From assembly GCA_963737705.1 (NCBI GenBank), contig CAVTTP010000005.1, positions 62,001 through 126,000 of the forward strand: a stretch of DNA of 64,000 nt. The letters are read 5' to 3'. Both the position numbers and the translations under genes were made by a program. The stretch is from PALSA-607 sp963737705 (GTDB lineage: Bacteria; Actinomycetota; Actinomycetes; Acidothermales; Acidothermaceae). Shown here piece after piece: positions 20,129-28,382 of the stretch (position 1 is the stretch's first letter; each line of letters starts with the position of its first letter). The notes beneath the pieces are model-generated. The model saw only the letters and a program-made list of their open reading frames with translations. It ran no database searches and was not told the DNA's origin.

Positions 20129-21700
20129 TCAATCAGCCCGGACGGCGACCGCTGGCTCCTGTGCGGGCGCGGCCGGCGCGCGATTCGCGAAGTCGCGGCT
20201 TCGTACGAGTGCAGCGCCGGCAATCGCGCCGACGATCACTACGACTGCGCCGATCACGAGGATCAGCCGCAGGCCCGACAGGAAAGCACCGTGGGCGGCA
20301 ACGGCGAGTCCGGGGGTTGAAGAGCTCGACGCAACCGCTGCACGTACACCCGCAGACGCCACGACCTTGGCGAGCTGCGTCGCCGGATGCCCGAGGTTGC
20401 TCGCAAGTGAGGTCGTCACCTTCTGCTGGAAGATGGCCCCCAGCGCAGCAACTCCGGTAGCGACTCCGCCGATCCGGAATGTGTTGTTGATCCCCGACGC
20501 CATGCCACTGCGGGCCGGCGCGACGACCCCGAGCGCGATCCTCGCGATCATCGGGTTGGCGATGCCGATGCCGAGACCGGTGAGCAGCAAGCCGGGGATC
20601 AGTGCAGTCCAGCTCGATTTGGCGGTGACGACCGTCATCGCGAACAGGCCCACGCCAGTGATGCCGAGACCGATGGCTAACCCCAGCCGCGGCGACAACC
20701 TCGCCGCAACACGCTGCATAACGAGCGGCACAACGAAGCAGAGCAGCGTGCACGGCAGCAGCCTTAAGCCCCCCTGGAGCGGGGAGTAGCCGAGGTCGTT
20801 CTGTAGATAGAACGTGATGTAAGGCAGCAGCGCGAACATGCCGGCGCCAATCGCGAACGTTCCGATCGAGACACCGGTGAACGACGGCTTTCGGAACAGT
20901 GAGAGATCAAGCAGCGGGTGCTCTTGGTGCAACTCTGCAAATACGAAAAGCACCATGAGCACGGTCGCGCCGGCAAACAGGGTCAGGATTGTCGTGCTGG
21001 TCCAGCCGTCTGCGCTGGCCCGGATCAGGCCGAACACCAACAGGAACATGGAGCCCGAGAACGTTGCCAGGCCGGGCACGTCAAGTCGGATCGTGCCCGA
21101 ATCGCTGATGTTCACCATCCGCGTCACCGCGAGCCAGCCGGTGAGAATGCCGACGGGAACGTTGACGAAGAAGATCGAGCGCCACCCGAAGCCGCTCGTG
21201 AGTGCTCCACCGATGAGCGGTCCGACGGCGACAGCACCTCCGACGGTTGCACCCCATGCCGCAATCGCCGTGCCGCGTTCGCGTCCGTGGAACTCCTGCC
21301 CGATCAGCGCGAGTCCGGTCGCAAACAGCGCGGCGCCGCCGATGCCCTGCAAGGCACGCGACCAGATGAGCATCGGCGCATTTGTTGCGACACCGCACAG
21401 CAGCGAGGCAAGAGTGAATAGGCCTAAGCCAAAGACGAAAACGCGCTTGCGACCGAAGCGGTCGGCGGACGAACCCCACACGAGAATGAGGGTCGACATC
21501 GCCAACGCGTAGGCATCGATAACCCACTGCAGGTCACTGAAGCTGGCGTGCAGGCGATGTTCGATCGTCGGCAGCGCGACCTGCACGATGGTGATGTCGA
21601 CCAACAACATGAAGGTCGCGCCGCACACGGCGATCAGCGTCAGCCATCGGCGCTCGATGCCCAACCACGTTCCGGCCGCAGGTGCCAGGGGTTCGCTCAC
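20129..21700 (-). CDS. DHA2-type MFS multidrug exporter (14 helices)
   Basis: Drug:H+ antiporter of 523 residues, the usual length for the 14-helix EmrB/QacA group. Motif A-like SSADRFGRKRVFVFGL and motif C (GAAVGGAVAVGPLIGGAL region, residues about 145-165) are present, and the N-terminal helix has VDITIVQVALPTI, the D1 motif of the 14-helix family. It lies 57 nt after the FAD-monooxygenase gene on the same strand and may export that enzyme's substrate or product. Confidence 0.88.
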   Translation of the reverse strand: MSEPLAPAAGTWLGIERRWLTLIAVCGATFMLLVDITIVQVALPTIEHRLHASFSDLQWVIDAYALAMSTLILVWGSSADRFGRKRVFVFGLGLFTLASLLCGVATNAPMLIWSRALQGIGGAALFATGLALIGQEFHGRERGTAIAAWGATVGGAVAVGPLIGGALTSGFGWRSIFFVNVPVGILTGWLAVTRMVNISDSGTIRLDVPGLATFSGSMFLLVFGLIRASADGWTSTTILTLFAGATVLMVLFVFAELHQEHPLLDLSLFRKPSFTGVSIGTFAIGAGMFALLPYITFYLQNDLGYSPLQGGLRLLPCTLLCFVVPLVMQRVAARLSPRLGLAIGLGITGVGLFAMTVVTAKSSWTALIPGLLLTGLGIGIANPMIARIALGVVAPARSGMASGINNTFRIGGVATGVAALGAIFQQKVTTSLASNLGHPATQLAKVVASAGVRAAVASSSSTPGLAVAAHGAFLSGLRLILVIGAVVVIVGAIAGAALVRSRDFANRAPAAPAQEPAVAVRAD

Positions 21701-21757
21701 GGGGACGAACCTACCGGTTGTCGGTCACCGGCCTGCCCGGCGTCCGTCTGTTCCCTG

Positions 21758-22999
21758 TTAGATCGTCTCGCCGTCGTCGATCGCCTTCTGGAGTCCGCCG
21801 CCGCCGAAGTTCTTGTCGTGGTCCAGGGTCATTCGCAAGACCGGGTACGCGATGTCGCGCATCTGCGCCTCGTACGTACCGATCGCCTCGAGCAGGTCGA
21901 CCTCTCCACGGCCGTAGCGGTCGAGCTGCTCGGTCAGCAGCGCCGCGTCATTCAGCGCAAGGTTGGCACCCATGCCGAGCGTCGGCAACATGCCGTGTGC
22001 GGCATCGCCGACGACGGTGACCCGCGAAGGCTCCCAGTTCTCAGCCGGCTCGAGGAACCCGAACGGGATCGCGAAGACCGAGTCGAGGTCGAGCCCGCGC
22101 ACAAGCGCTTGCGCGGCCGGATGCCAACCAGAGACAGCTTCGAGCATCGACTCCTGCAGAATGCCGGCGGTGTCGGGCGTCCATTCCGACGCTGGCGGAA
22201 CGACGGTTCCTGGCATCACGCTGCAGCTGATCATGACGTACGCCGGCACATCGTCGAGCTCGACGTCAGGAGCGATGTCCTTGGCCGCCTCGGCCGCCGG
22301 ACGCCTGGGCCGAAACGTCGCGATGAGCAGCCGCGAACCTGCGCGGTCGACCGCCATCAGCACGCCCTGGTTAAGGATGTCGGGCATCAACGCGTCAAGC
22401 TCGGGCGTCAGTGGCGTGCGCCCGAACACCCCGATGCCTCTGACGCCGGTGGCGATGACAGGGACTTGCGGCAAACGCTGCGAGCGGACGGCGGAGCGGA
22501 TTCCGTCAGCCCCCACCAGCACATCTCCGCGCGCCGTGCTGCCGTCGGCGAGGGTCGCGGTCACCCCGTCGGCGTCCTCGACATAGGAAACGACGGGCGA
22601 GCCGATGTGCATTTGCTTGCCAAGTCGCCCGGACAGGATCTGTCGCAGCGTCCGCCGGTGCACGCCGGTGTGGTTGCGCGGCCCCACGTTCGGCGGACCC
22701 ATGTGCGGGTTCGACGTGATCTCGTTGAAGCCGGGGTCAAGCACGATCGACACCGCTCGGTCGTAGGACTCTCGCGACGTGTCGAGATACAGCTCGAACA
22801 GGTCAGACGGCAGCACTCGACGCAGCGCCTCGCCGCCGATCGCGTTGAAGTGCAGGTAGTAGCCCTGCTTGCGGTTCAAATCGGCGTCGCGTTCGAAAAC
22901 CTCGACCGTATGCCCGGACTTCAGAAGGCCCTGAGCTAACGCCAGCCCGGCGAGGCCGCCGCCGGCAATAAGAACGTGCAGGGAACGAGTCTCGGACAC
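21758..22999 (-). CDS. FAD-dependent aromatic-type monooxygenase
   Basis: Class A flavoprotein hydroxylase of 413 residues. It has the Rossmann motif GGGLAGLALAQGL at the start with FERD ending the second strand, the DG motif VLVGADGIRSAVR near residue 165, and the GD motif VVGDAAHGMLPTLGMGANLAL near 300. These bind FAD and NAD(P)H in enzymes that hydroxylate aromatic or polyketide substrates. The gene follows a flavodoxin-type reductase gene by 12 nt and precedes an exporter, suggesting a detoxification or modification operon. Confidence 0.87.
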   Translation of the reverse strand: MSETRSLHVLIAGGGLAGLALAQGLLKSGHTVEVFERDADLNRKQGYYLHFNAIGGEALRRVLPSDLFELYLDTSRESYDRAVSIVLDPGFNEITSNPHMGPPNVGPRNHTGVHRRTLRQILSGRLGKQMHIGSPVVSYVEDADGVTATLADGSTARGDVLVGADGIRSAVRSQRLPQVPVIATGVRGIGVFGRTPLTPELDALMPDILNQGVLMAVDRAGSRLLIATFRPRRPAAEAAKDIAPDVELDDVPAYVMISCSVMPGTVVPPASEWTPDTAGILQESMLEAVSGWHPAAQALVRGLDLDSVFAIPFGFLEPAENWEPSRVTVVGDAAHGMLPTLGMGANLALNDAALLTEQLDRYGRGEVDLLEAIGTYEAQMRDIAYPVLRMTLDHDKNFGGGGLQKAIDDGETI

Positions 23000-23011
23000 C
23001 TTGTCTCCAAA

Positions 23012-23917
23012 TCAGTGTGTGGGACTTACCAACCAACCGGACGAGTCGTACGCCGCGGCCTTCTCCTCGATCTCGTCTCGCACCTTCGCGTGACGGCCTG
23101 CTGTCTCCAAGATCTCCTGGTAGTGCGCGCGCTTCTCGGCGAGTGTGATGACCGACGAATCGAGGTCAGTCCACTCGATCGAGAAATCGTCTGCGAATCG
23201 GCCTCGTGCCCCGCAGCTCGCGCACTGCACGTCGCGGCCATGGAGCTCGACGACGTCGAGGTGGCAGAGCGGACACGCGCCTTCGTCGCCGCAGTACTGG
23301 GCGTCGTCGAAACTGCGACCGAGCTGGCGCGCCACATTGCGACCCAAGGTCGCCACGCGTGCCAACGCGTCGTCGTCGAGAACCACCGACTTGGGTGTGC
23401 CCGCACCGGCGATAACGAGCTGGTCAACCACGGCCGTCTGCATCGAGAACGTCAGCGAGTGCATCACCGGGAGCGCGAGAGCCTTCCACTGTTGCGTGAG
23501 CGATCCACCGACAGCAATGAGGCCTGCGACCCGAGGACGCAGCACCCGCTCGTCGAGGCGGAAAGGCACGGCTGGCTCGTTACCGGCCGCGCGCATCGCG
23601 AGCAGCGTCTCTACAATCGCCGCGTCGGCATTTGGACCCAGCAGCCGATCGACGACCAGCTTGAGGCGGGCCGGCACCGTGCGGCTGATGATTGGCGAAC
23701 TGACGATCAGGCCATCGGCGGCCATGAGCCGCTCCCACAGCCACCACAGGTCATCCGGCGTCTTGGGGTCAGGCCCGCTCGGCAGACTGAGGTCATCGAG
23801 CCGCACCAGCTCGACGTCCGCCCCCTCGTTCTGCGCGGCACCCAAGGCGATGTCGAGCACGATCTCCGCGCTGCCCCCTGGCGTGCCGGCACCGAGGCCG
23901 AGCAATCGCATGGTCAT
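23012..23917 (-). CDS. NADPH-dependent FMN reductase-like protein with C-terminal zinc ribbon
   Basis: About 301 residues. The first 200 follow the flavodoxin-like FMN-reductase fold, opening LLGLGAGTPGGSAEIVLD in the place of the usual SxRxxS phosphate loop, then a GLIVSSPII segment and a GLIAVGGSLTQQW segment. Near residues 215-245 is a CPLCHLDVVELHGRDVQCASC cluster (two CxxC pairs), a likely zinc ribbon, followed by a charged helix. I chose the ATG at 23917 over the GTG at 23926. It heads the operon with the monooxygenase, to which it might supply reduced flavin, although class A enzymes normally reduce their own FAD. Confidence 0.72.
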   Translation of the reverse strand: MTMRLLGLGAGTPGGSAEIVLDIALGAAQNEGADVELVRLDDLSLPSGPDPKTPDDLWWLWERLMAADGLIVSSPIISRTVPARLKLVVDRLLGPNADAAIVETLLAMRAAGNEPAVPFRLDERVLRPRVAGLIAVGGSLTQQWKALALPVMHSLTFSMQTAVVDQLVIAGAGTPKSVVLDDDALARVATLGRNVARQLGRSFDDAQYCGDEGACPLCHLDVVELHGRDVQCASCGARGRFADDFSIEWTDLDSSVITLAEKRAHYQEILETAGRHAKVRDEIEEKAAAYDSSGWLVSPTH

Positions 23918-23954
23918 GGGCACCACTGTCTTGAGAGCGTCCGTCTAGTGGAAG

Positions 23955-23979
23955 TCATGTTCTCAGAATGAGAGTATGA
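23955..23979. promoter_or_regulatory. Operator-like palindrome in divergent promoter region
   Basis: ATGTTCTCA-gaa-TGAGAGTAT (23957-23977), flanked by a further TC/GA match on each side, gives 11-bp arms with 9 matches. It lies 38 nt before the flavodoxin-type gene and 45 nt before the MBL gene, in the 107-bp divergent intergenic region, so a repressor bound here could control both. Confidence 0.5.
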
Positions 23980-24024
23980 ACGGCGATACGGTCCAAAGGG
24001 AACCCCGGCGAATGAGGAACTGAC

Positions 24025-24651
24025 ATGTTTGTGACCCACCTCGGCCACGCCTGCGTGCTCGTTGAGACCGAGCAAGCGCGAATCCTGATCGACCCGGGCA
24101 CGATGTCCGCGTTCGAAGATCTGCGCGACCTCGACGCCGTGTTGGTCACCCACCAACATCCCGACCACGTCGACACGTCGCGACTGGCAGCGTTGCTCGC
24201 TGCCAACGGCGCGGCAACGCTGGTGGTCGATCCGGACACCGCAGCCGTCACCGCCGACCTGCCTACCCATGTGGTCGCGCGACCCGGCGAGGGATTCAGC
24301 TTCGGCGGCACCAAAGTTGATGTCTTGGGCGGCCTGCACGCAGCGGTGTACGCCGACATTCCCGGCTGTACCAACTCTGCGTACCTCATTGACGAGGGTG
24401 CGTTCTTCCATCCAGGCGACTCTTTTTTCGTCCCCTACCTCGACGTCGATGTGCTCGCGGTTGCCGTCGATGGCCCATGGCTCAAGCTGTCCGAAGCTGT
24501 CGACTACGTACACGCCGTCTCGCCGCGCGTGGCGATTCCGATTCACGAGGGTGAGACCACCGACCCGCAGAAGTACGCGGGCATGCTCGCGGCATTCTCC
24601 CCGGCGCGCGTGGTCACCGTTTTGACCCAGGGGCAGCCGACGACGCTGTAA
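24025..24651 (+). CDS. MBL-fold metal-dependent hydrolase
   Basis: Metallo-beta-lactamase fold protein of 208 residues in the UlaG/lactonase-like group. It has ILIDPGTM, the metal motif THQHPDHVD (HxHxDH), a later Asp in FHPGDSFFVP, and a C-terminal IPIHEGE histidine. The substrate cannot be told; L-ascorbate-lactonase-like and phosphodiesterase activities occur in the family. GAGGAA five nt before the ATG is a fair ribosome site. It diverges from the flavodoxin/monooxygenase operon and may share its control. Confidence 0.85.
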   Translation: MFVTHLGHACVLVETEQARILIDPGTMSAFEDLRDLDAVLVTHQHPDHVDTSRLAALLAANGAATLVVDPDTAAVTADLPTHVVARPGEGFSFGGTKVDVLGGLHAAVYADIPGCTNSAYLIDEGAFFHPGDSFFVPYLDVDVLAVAVDGPWLKLSEAVDYVHAVSPRVAIPIHEGETTDPQKYAGMLAAFSPARVVTVLTQGQPTTL

Positions 24652-24665
24652 GTCCGCACGAACCC

Positions 24666-24711
24666 CCGTCACGACCGTCACGACCGTCACACCGTCACGA
24701 CCGTCACGACC
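24666..24711. repeat. 9-bp tandem repeat, five copies, over the panE-like stop codon
   Basis: The unit CCGTCACGA is repeated at 24666, 24675, 24684 (one base shorter), 24692 and 24701. The stop codon of the minus-strand reductase gene (24704-24706) is the TCA inside the last unit. The array fills nearly the whole 52-bp gap between two convergent genes. Confidence 0.85.
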
Positions 24712-25633
24712 AGGAACTCTCGAGGCCGTGCACAAGCGCGACCATGGCGTCGTGGCCGGGAGTGTCGACGCCGACCCGGCGCCCTTGCGCCGCGATACCG
24801 CCGTTCAGCACATCGATCTCGGTGAGCCGTCGAGCGAGAACATCCTGCAGCATCGAGGGTTTATGGCCGAACGCCTCGGTGATCGCCTCCTCCACCGAGT
24901 GCAGCGGGCTGCGCAAGAGTTCAATGCCCGACGCATCGGCCACCGCCATCGCCTCGGCGATCAGTCGCTCGACCTCAACGCGCAATTCGGGGTGCGTGCA
25001 GACCTGGCCAACGGTGAGACCGGTGAGAGCAGCAAGAGGACTGGTGGCCGCGTTGAACACGAGCTTGGTCCACTGCGGCCCGCGCGCGTCTGCGAGAGCG
25101 AAAGTCCGCAACCCGCCACTCGTGAGAAGGGCCGCCAGCGACGCGATCTCTGTTGCGCGCGCAGGGCTGGGCTCGAAAGGCCCCAACCACGAGTCGCCCG
25201 GCCCGTCGTACCGAACACAGCCAGGTTCGGTGATGTGACCAGCAGTCACGATGCTGCCGCGAACGACGCGCGACACGAGTTCGGCGATGACCTCTTCGTT
25301 GCCCACGCCGTTCTGCACGCTCGCGACCGCCGCGTCCTTTACTGCTGGTAGCGCGGCCGCAACCGCGTCGCGCGTATGCAAAGCCTTTGTCGCAACGATC
25401 GCGAACTGACACGGCGGAAGATCGCCGGCGTCGACGATTGCGCGAACTGGCGCGACGAACTCGGCGTGACCCACGACCCGGAGCCCGTTCGCATCGATCG
25501 CCGCGACGTGCTCGGCCCACGGGTCGACAGCCCACACCTCGACGCCTTCATTGCGGGCAAGATGCGCGGCGTAGAGCGAACCGATCGCTCCACAACCCAA
25601 GACCGCGATGCGGATCGGCTCAGTGTCAGTCAC
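24704..25633 (-). CDS. 2-dehydropantoate 2-reductase family protein
   Basis: NAD(P)-dependent ketoacid reductase of 309 residues. The N-terminal nucleotide motif IAVLGCGAIGSLYAAHLA and the lysine of ATKALHTRD are family hallmarks; the C-terminal helical domain contains a second conserved Lys in WTKLVFNAATSPLAALTG. The GTG at 25633 overlaps the stop of the upstream gene as GTGA, so I prefer it to a start at 25666. Its place at the end of a catabolic SDR operon, with no panB or panC, suggests reduction of a 2-oxo acid in that pathway rather than pantothenate synthesis. Confidence 0.82.
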   Translation of the reverse strand: MTDTEPIRIAVLGCGAIGSLYAAHLARNEGVEVWAVDPWAEHVAAIDANGLRVVGHAEFVAPVRAIVDAGDLPPCQFAIVATKALHTRDAVAAALPAVKDAAVASVQNGVGNEEVIAELVSRVVRGSIVTAGHITEPGCVRYDGPGDSWLGPFEPSPARATEIASLAALLTSGGLRTFALADARGPQWTKLVFNAATSPLAALTGLTVGQVCTHPELRVEVERLIAEAMAVADASGIELLRSPLHSVEEAITEAFGHKPSMLQDVLARRLTEIDVLNGGIAAQGRRVGVDTPGHDAMVALVHGLESSWS

Positions 25634-26595
25634 GTGCGGGCGACCTCGCGCGCAATCTCGGCGCATGCCGCGGGGTCTAATCCGCCGACTCCGAGGCCAC
25701 CCACGACGCGGTCCTCCAAGACGAGTGGCACGCCACCAGGTGCCGCGAGGAACGGCGAAGGATGGAGGGCACCCAGCGACGACGCCGCCGTCTCGTAGCG
25801 CGCCGACAGTTCCGCGCTCTCGCAGCCAAACCGCGCGGCGGAGGCGGCAGTCGCAAACGCGATGTCGATGCTGGCCGCGACCGCGCCGTCCTGTCGATCC
25901 TGCTGAATCGGATCACCGCCGGCATCGACAACGGTGACGCCGACGTGTAATCCGCGAGCCGACGCTGCGGCCAACACGCGGTCGCAGAGCTCACGCGCCC
26001 ACATGAGTTCGCGCTGCTTCGAGGCCGCTGGAGACGGCGCCATGCCGAGGCTGTCCTGCGGCGCGACAACGAGGTCACCGAACCGGGCCGCCCACCGCGC
26101 GGCATCGTCGCCGTGTTGACCCACATACGGGACGCCGAGAGCGTAGGCGATCAGCAGGTCCTCGGGATTCGCGGGCTTGCCCTCGGCGCTGACCACTTCC
26201 GGTGCGACGCCCGTTGGCAGGAAGGGACTCACGGTCGCACCAGACGCTGCGATACCGCCGATCACCACGCCGTCCGGATCGAGCAAGGGCATACCACCGG
26301 CACCGGGGAACAACGCTTGCGGCGACGCGAGCACGAACCCGTTCGAAATGGGGGTCGGCAACGTCGTCATCCGCTGCAGGTGGTCGGCACTTGGGATTTG
26401 CTGGGTAGCAGAGATCCAGGCTTTTGACGTTGCCCTCGCCATGCCTCCAGGGCCGCCGCGATCGAGCCGCGAGGCCGTCACGAGTGCGCCGCTCGCTCCA
26501 ACGACGGCGATGCCTCCGCGCAAGCCAAGCTGTTCACACTTGTCGACTGCTCGTTGAACGAGCTCGCGCGCCTGCGCCAACGGGACGTCGCGCAT
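25630..26595 (-). CDS. Tandem GlcG/HbpS-family protein
   Basis: 321 residues made of two copies of the GlcG/HbpS domain, roughly residues 5-135 and 185-318. Each copy has the family order: an initial helix (LAQARELVQRAVDKCEQLGL; ARELCDRVLAAASARGL), a GxxVVxxxG strand, an Ala-rich helix with a Lys or Asp, and a GG(V/M)P...GGIG/GGLG ending. Such proteins bind heme or small molecules, or assist oxidation of 2-hydroxy acids, but their role is poorly defined. It lies between an SDR gene and the panE-like gene in one operon. Confidence 0.78.
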   Translation of the reverse strand: MRDVPLAQARELVQRAVDKCEQLGLRGGIAVVGASGALVTASRLDRGGPGGMARATSKAWISATQQIPSADHLQRMTTLPTPISNGFVLASPQALFPGAGGMPLLDPDGVVIGGIAASGATVSPFLPTGVAPEVVSAEGKPANPEDLLIAYALGVPYVGQHGDDAARWAARFGDLVVAPQDSLGMAPSPAASKQRELMWARELCDRVLAAASARGLHVGVTVVDAGGDPIQQDRQDGAVAASIDIAFATAASAARFGCESAELSARYETAASSLGALHPSPFLAAPGGVPLVLEDRVVGGLGVGGLDPAACAEIAREVART

Positions 26596-26598
26596 GTG

Positions 26599-27393
26599 TC
26601 AGGCGCCAACCATGTTGTAGCCGCCGTCGGCAACCATGTAGCCGCCGGTCATGTGCGCCGCGTCGTCACTCGCGAGGAACAGGGCGGTACCGGCCAACTC
26701 GGCAGGACCAGGAATGCGTCCCATCGGCGTGAGCGACCGCAGCTGGTCACCGCGGCCGGCCTTCCAGTCTGCGCGGTCGAGGGTCGCTTGGGTCTCGATG
26801 AATCCGGGCGCGAAAACGTTGACCCGCACTGTCGGCGCGAACGCGTGCGCGTAGGACTTCGTGACGCCGAGGATGCCGTACTTCGCTGCCGCGTACTGCG
26901 GTGCCCGCGCGCTGCCGCGCACGATGACGGTCGACCCGATGTTGACGATCGCGCCGTGACCCTGGTCGAGCATCCGCGAGCCGAACTCGTGCACGCACAG
27001 CATGGTGCCTTTGATGTCGACACCGAGCACGTGATCGATCGACTCTTCGGTGATGTCACGCCACGACATCTGCTCGCGCGCTACGTCGCCAACGTTGTTG
27101 ATCAGCACGTCGAGCCCGCCCAGTGCTTCGAAGGCGGCGTCGGCCATGCGTTTGATGTCGTCCCAGATCGCGATGTCACCCTGGATCAAGATGGCCTCGC
27201 CGCCGAGCTCTTCGATGCGCGCGACGGTTTTCAGCGCACCGTCCTTAGAGTTGCGATAGTGGACCCCGACCCGGGCGCCCTCCTGCGCTGCGCGGACCGC
27301 GATCTCTGCACCGAACCCGGTGCCCGCGCCGGTGACGAGCACCGACCGACCGGGAAACCGCTTGGTGATGACCGGGTTAGCGATGCCTGGCAT
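26599..27393 (-). CDS. SDR-family dehydrogenase
   Basis: Classical short-chain dehydrogenase of 264 residues. It has the cofactor motif VLVTGAGTGFGAEIA, a NNVG segment (LINNVGDV), the catalytic Ser region VNIGSTV and the YAAAKYG Tyr-Lys pair, and ends in the usual GGYMVADGGYN. An AGAGGAG lies five nt upstream of the ATG. It is the second gene of an operon that starts with another SDR and continues into the GlcG-like and panE-like genes, so it probably oxidises an alcohol intermediate. Confidence 0.88.
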   Translation of the reverse strand: MPGIANPVITKRFPGRSVLVTGAGTGFGAEIAVRAAQEGARVGVHYRNSKDGALKTVARIEELGGEAILIQGDIAIWDDIKRMADAAFEALGGLDVLINNVGDVAREQMSWRDITEESIDHVLGVDIKGTMLCVHEFGSRMLDQGHGAIVNIGSTVIVRGSARAPQYAAAKYGILGVTKSYAHAFAPTVRVNVFAPGFIETQATLDRADWKAGRGDQLRSLTPMGRIPGPAELAGTALFLASDDAAHMTGGYMVADGGYNMVGA

Positions 27394-27403
27394 GCAATCT
27401 CCT

Positions 27404-27441
27404 CTTAGACAAGAACCCGGCGCCCTTAGACAAGAACCCGG
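27404..27441. repeat. 21-bp-period duplication of an SDR gene's stop region
   Basis: CTTAGACAAGAACCCGG occurs at 27404-27420 and again at 27425-27441. The second copy contains the stop codon (27426-27428) and the last codons of the upstream SDR gene; the first copy repeats both in the short gap before the next gene. Confidence 0.9.
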
Positions 27442-28190
27442 CCACCGTCAACGTAAAGCACTTGGCCCGTGACAAAACTCGCCCTGTCCGACGCAAGAAA
27501 CGCGACGGCGTCCGCGACCTCATGCGGACGGCCCAGCCGCTGGGAAGGAACGAGCGAGGTGAGCCCCTCTCGAATGCCGTCCTTTGCTAGATAGTCCTTC
27601 GTGAGGTCCGTCTCGATATACCCAGGCGCTACCGCGTTGACGGTCACGCCTTGCGCGGCCCACTCACGAGCCATGACTTTCATCAGCTGGTTGAGCCCAC
27701 CCTTGGTCGCCGCGTACGGCGCGTGGTGCGGGTGCGCGAGGAGTCCGGACACTGACGACATGAAAATCATCCGCCCGTACCCGTTGGCGCACATGACCTT
27801 GCCCACCGCCTGCCCGAGCCAGTAAGCGGTCGAGAGGTTGAGGTTCACCGTCTGGATCCACGCGTCGTCGTCGAGTTCGACCACGGGCAGCCGGACGTTG
27901 CGGCCGATCGCGTGCAGAAAGACTTCGATGCCGCCCAGCCGGTCGACAGCCTCGGCCACGACGTTGCGGCAGGTCTGCGGGTCGAGCAGGTCGGCGGCCA
28001 AGATCTCGATGTCGTTGCCGGCCTCCTTCGCCTGCAACCGGACCGACTCGAGGTTGGCCTCGCTGACATCGACGACGAGGACCCGGCCGCCGAGGTCGGC
28101 CAGGGCAAGGGCACTCGCGCTGCCGAGGCCGCCGGCGCCGACGACGAGGCATGGTCGGTCGTGGAGTTGCAGCCAGTCGGTTCCGGACAC
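27426..28190 (-). CDS. SDR-family dehydrogenase (first gene of catabolic operon)
   Basis: Short-chain dehydrogenase of 254 residues with CLVVGAGGLGSASALALA as the nucleotide motif (GxxGLG variant), VVDV after the second strand, a catalytic MSSVSGLL serine and YAATKGG with Tyr and Lys. The C-terminus reads FVTGQVLYVDGGRV, typical of the family. The GTG at 28190 has AAAGG seven nt upstream, and a GTG at 28205 does not. A palindrome at 28213-28231 sits 22 nt upstream, and the IclR gene is divergent, so control by IclR is likely. Confidence 0.85.
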   Translation of the reverse strand: MSGTDWLQLHDRPCLVVGAGGLGSASALALADLGGRVLVVDVSEANLESVRLQAKEAGNDIEILAADLLDPQTCRNVVAEAVDRLGGIEVFLHAIGRNVRLPVVELDDDAWIQTVNLNLSTAYWLGQAVGKVMCANGYGRMIFMSSVSGLLAHPHHAPYAATKGGLNQLMKVMAREWAAQGVTVNAVAPGYIETDLTKDYLAKDGIREGLTSLVPSQRLGRPHEVADAVAFLASDRASFVTGQVLYVDGGRVLV

Positions 28191-28212
28191 CAAGGAACCT
28201 TTCACGCTTGAT

Positions 28213-28231
28213 CTTCTCGGCCAACGAAAGT
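28213..28231. promoter_or_regulatory. Candidate IclR operator (regulon motif copy)
   Basis: CTTCTCG-GCCAA-CGAAAGT matches the motif ACTTTCG-N5-CGAAAGT at 11 of 14 arm positions. It lies 22 nt before the SDR operon start in the region divergent to the IclR gene. A second, weaker copy (ACTTCCA-TAATA-CGCTAAG) follows at 28233-28251, two helical turns away. Confidence 0.5.
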
Positions 28232-28382
28232 AACTTCCATAATACGCTAAGCCCTACTGCGGCGCGTGTCCAGCGTCGTGGTGTGCATCCGTCCTAAACT
28301 GCGGCGAGTCAGGTCAGCCGCGCAACGACGCTGCAAAAAGGCCCGCGTCCGGCTTCGGCTAACAAGAGTGAGGCGCACACGC

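Noticed and set aside
24704..25633. Pantothenate-pathway PanE
   Set aside because: No panB, panC or panD nearby, and it is cotranscribed with catabolic SDR genes, so only the family name is supported.
26595..26660. Repeated AACCATG...TAGCCGCCG segments at the end of the SDR gene, considered another stop-codon duplication
   Set aside because: The repeat lies fully in the coding frame and follows the ordinary GGYMVADGGYN ending of SDR proteins, so it is protein-level repetition.
28266..28382. Longer start for the IclR protein
   Set aside because: The upstream in-frame part is Arg-rich and lacks a ribosome site; family length fits the ATG at 28383.
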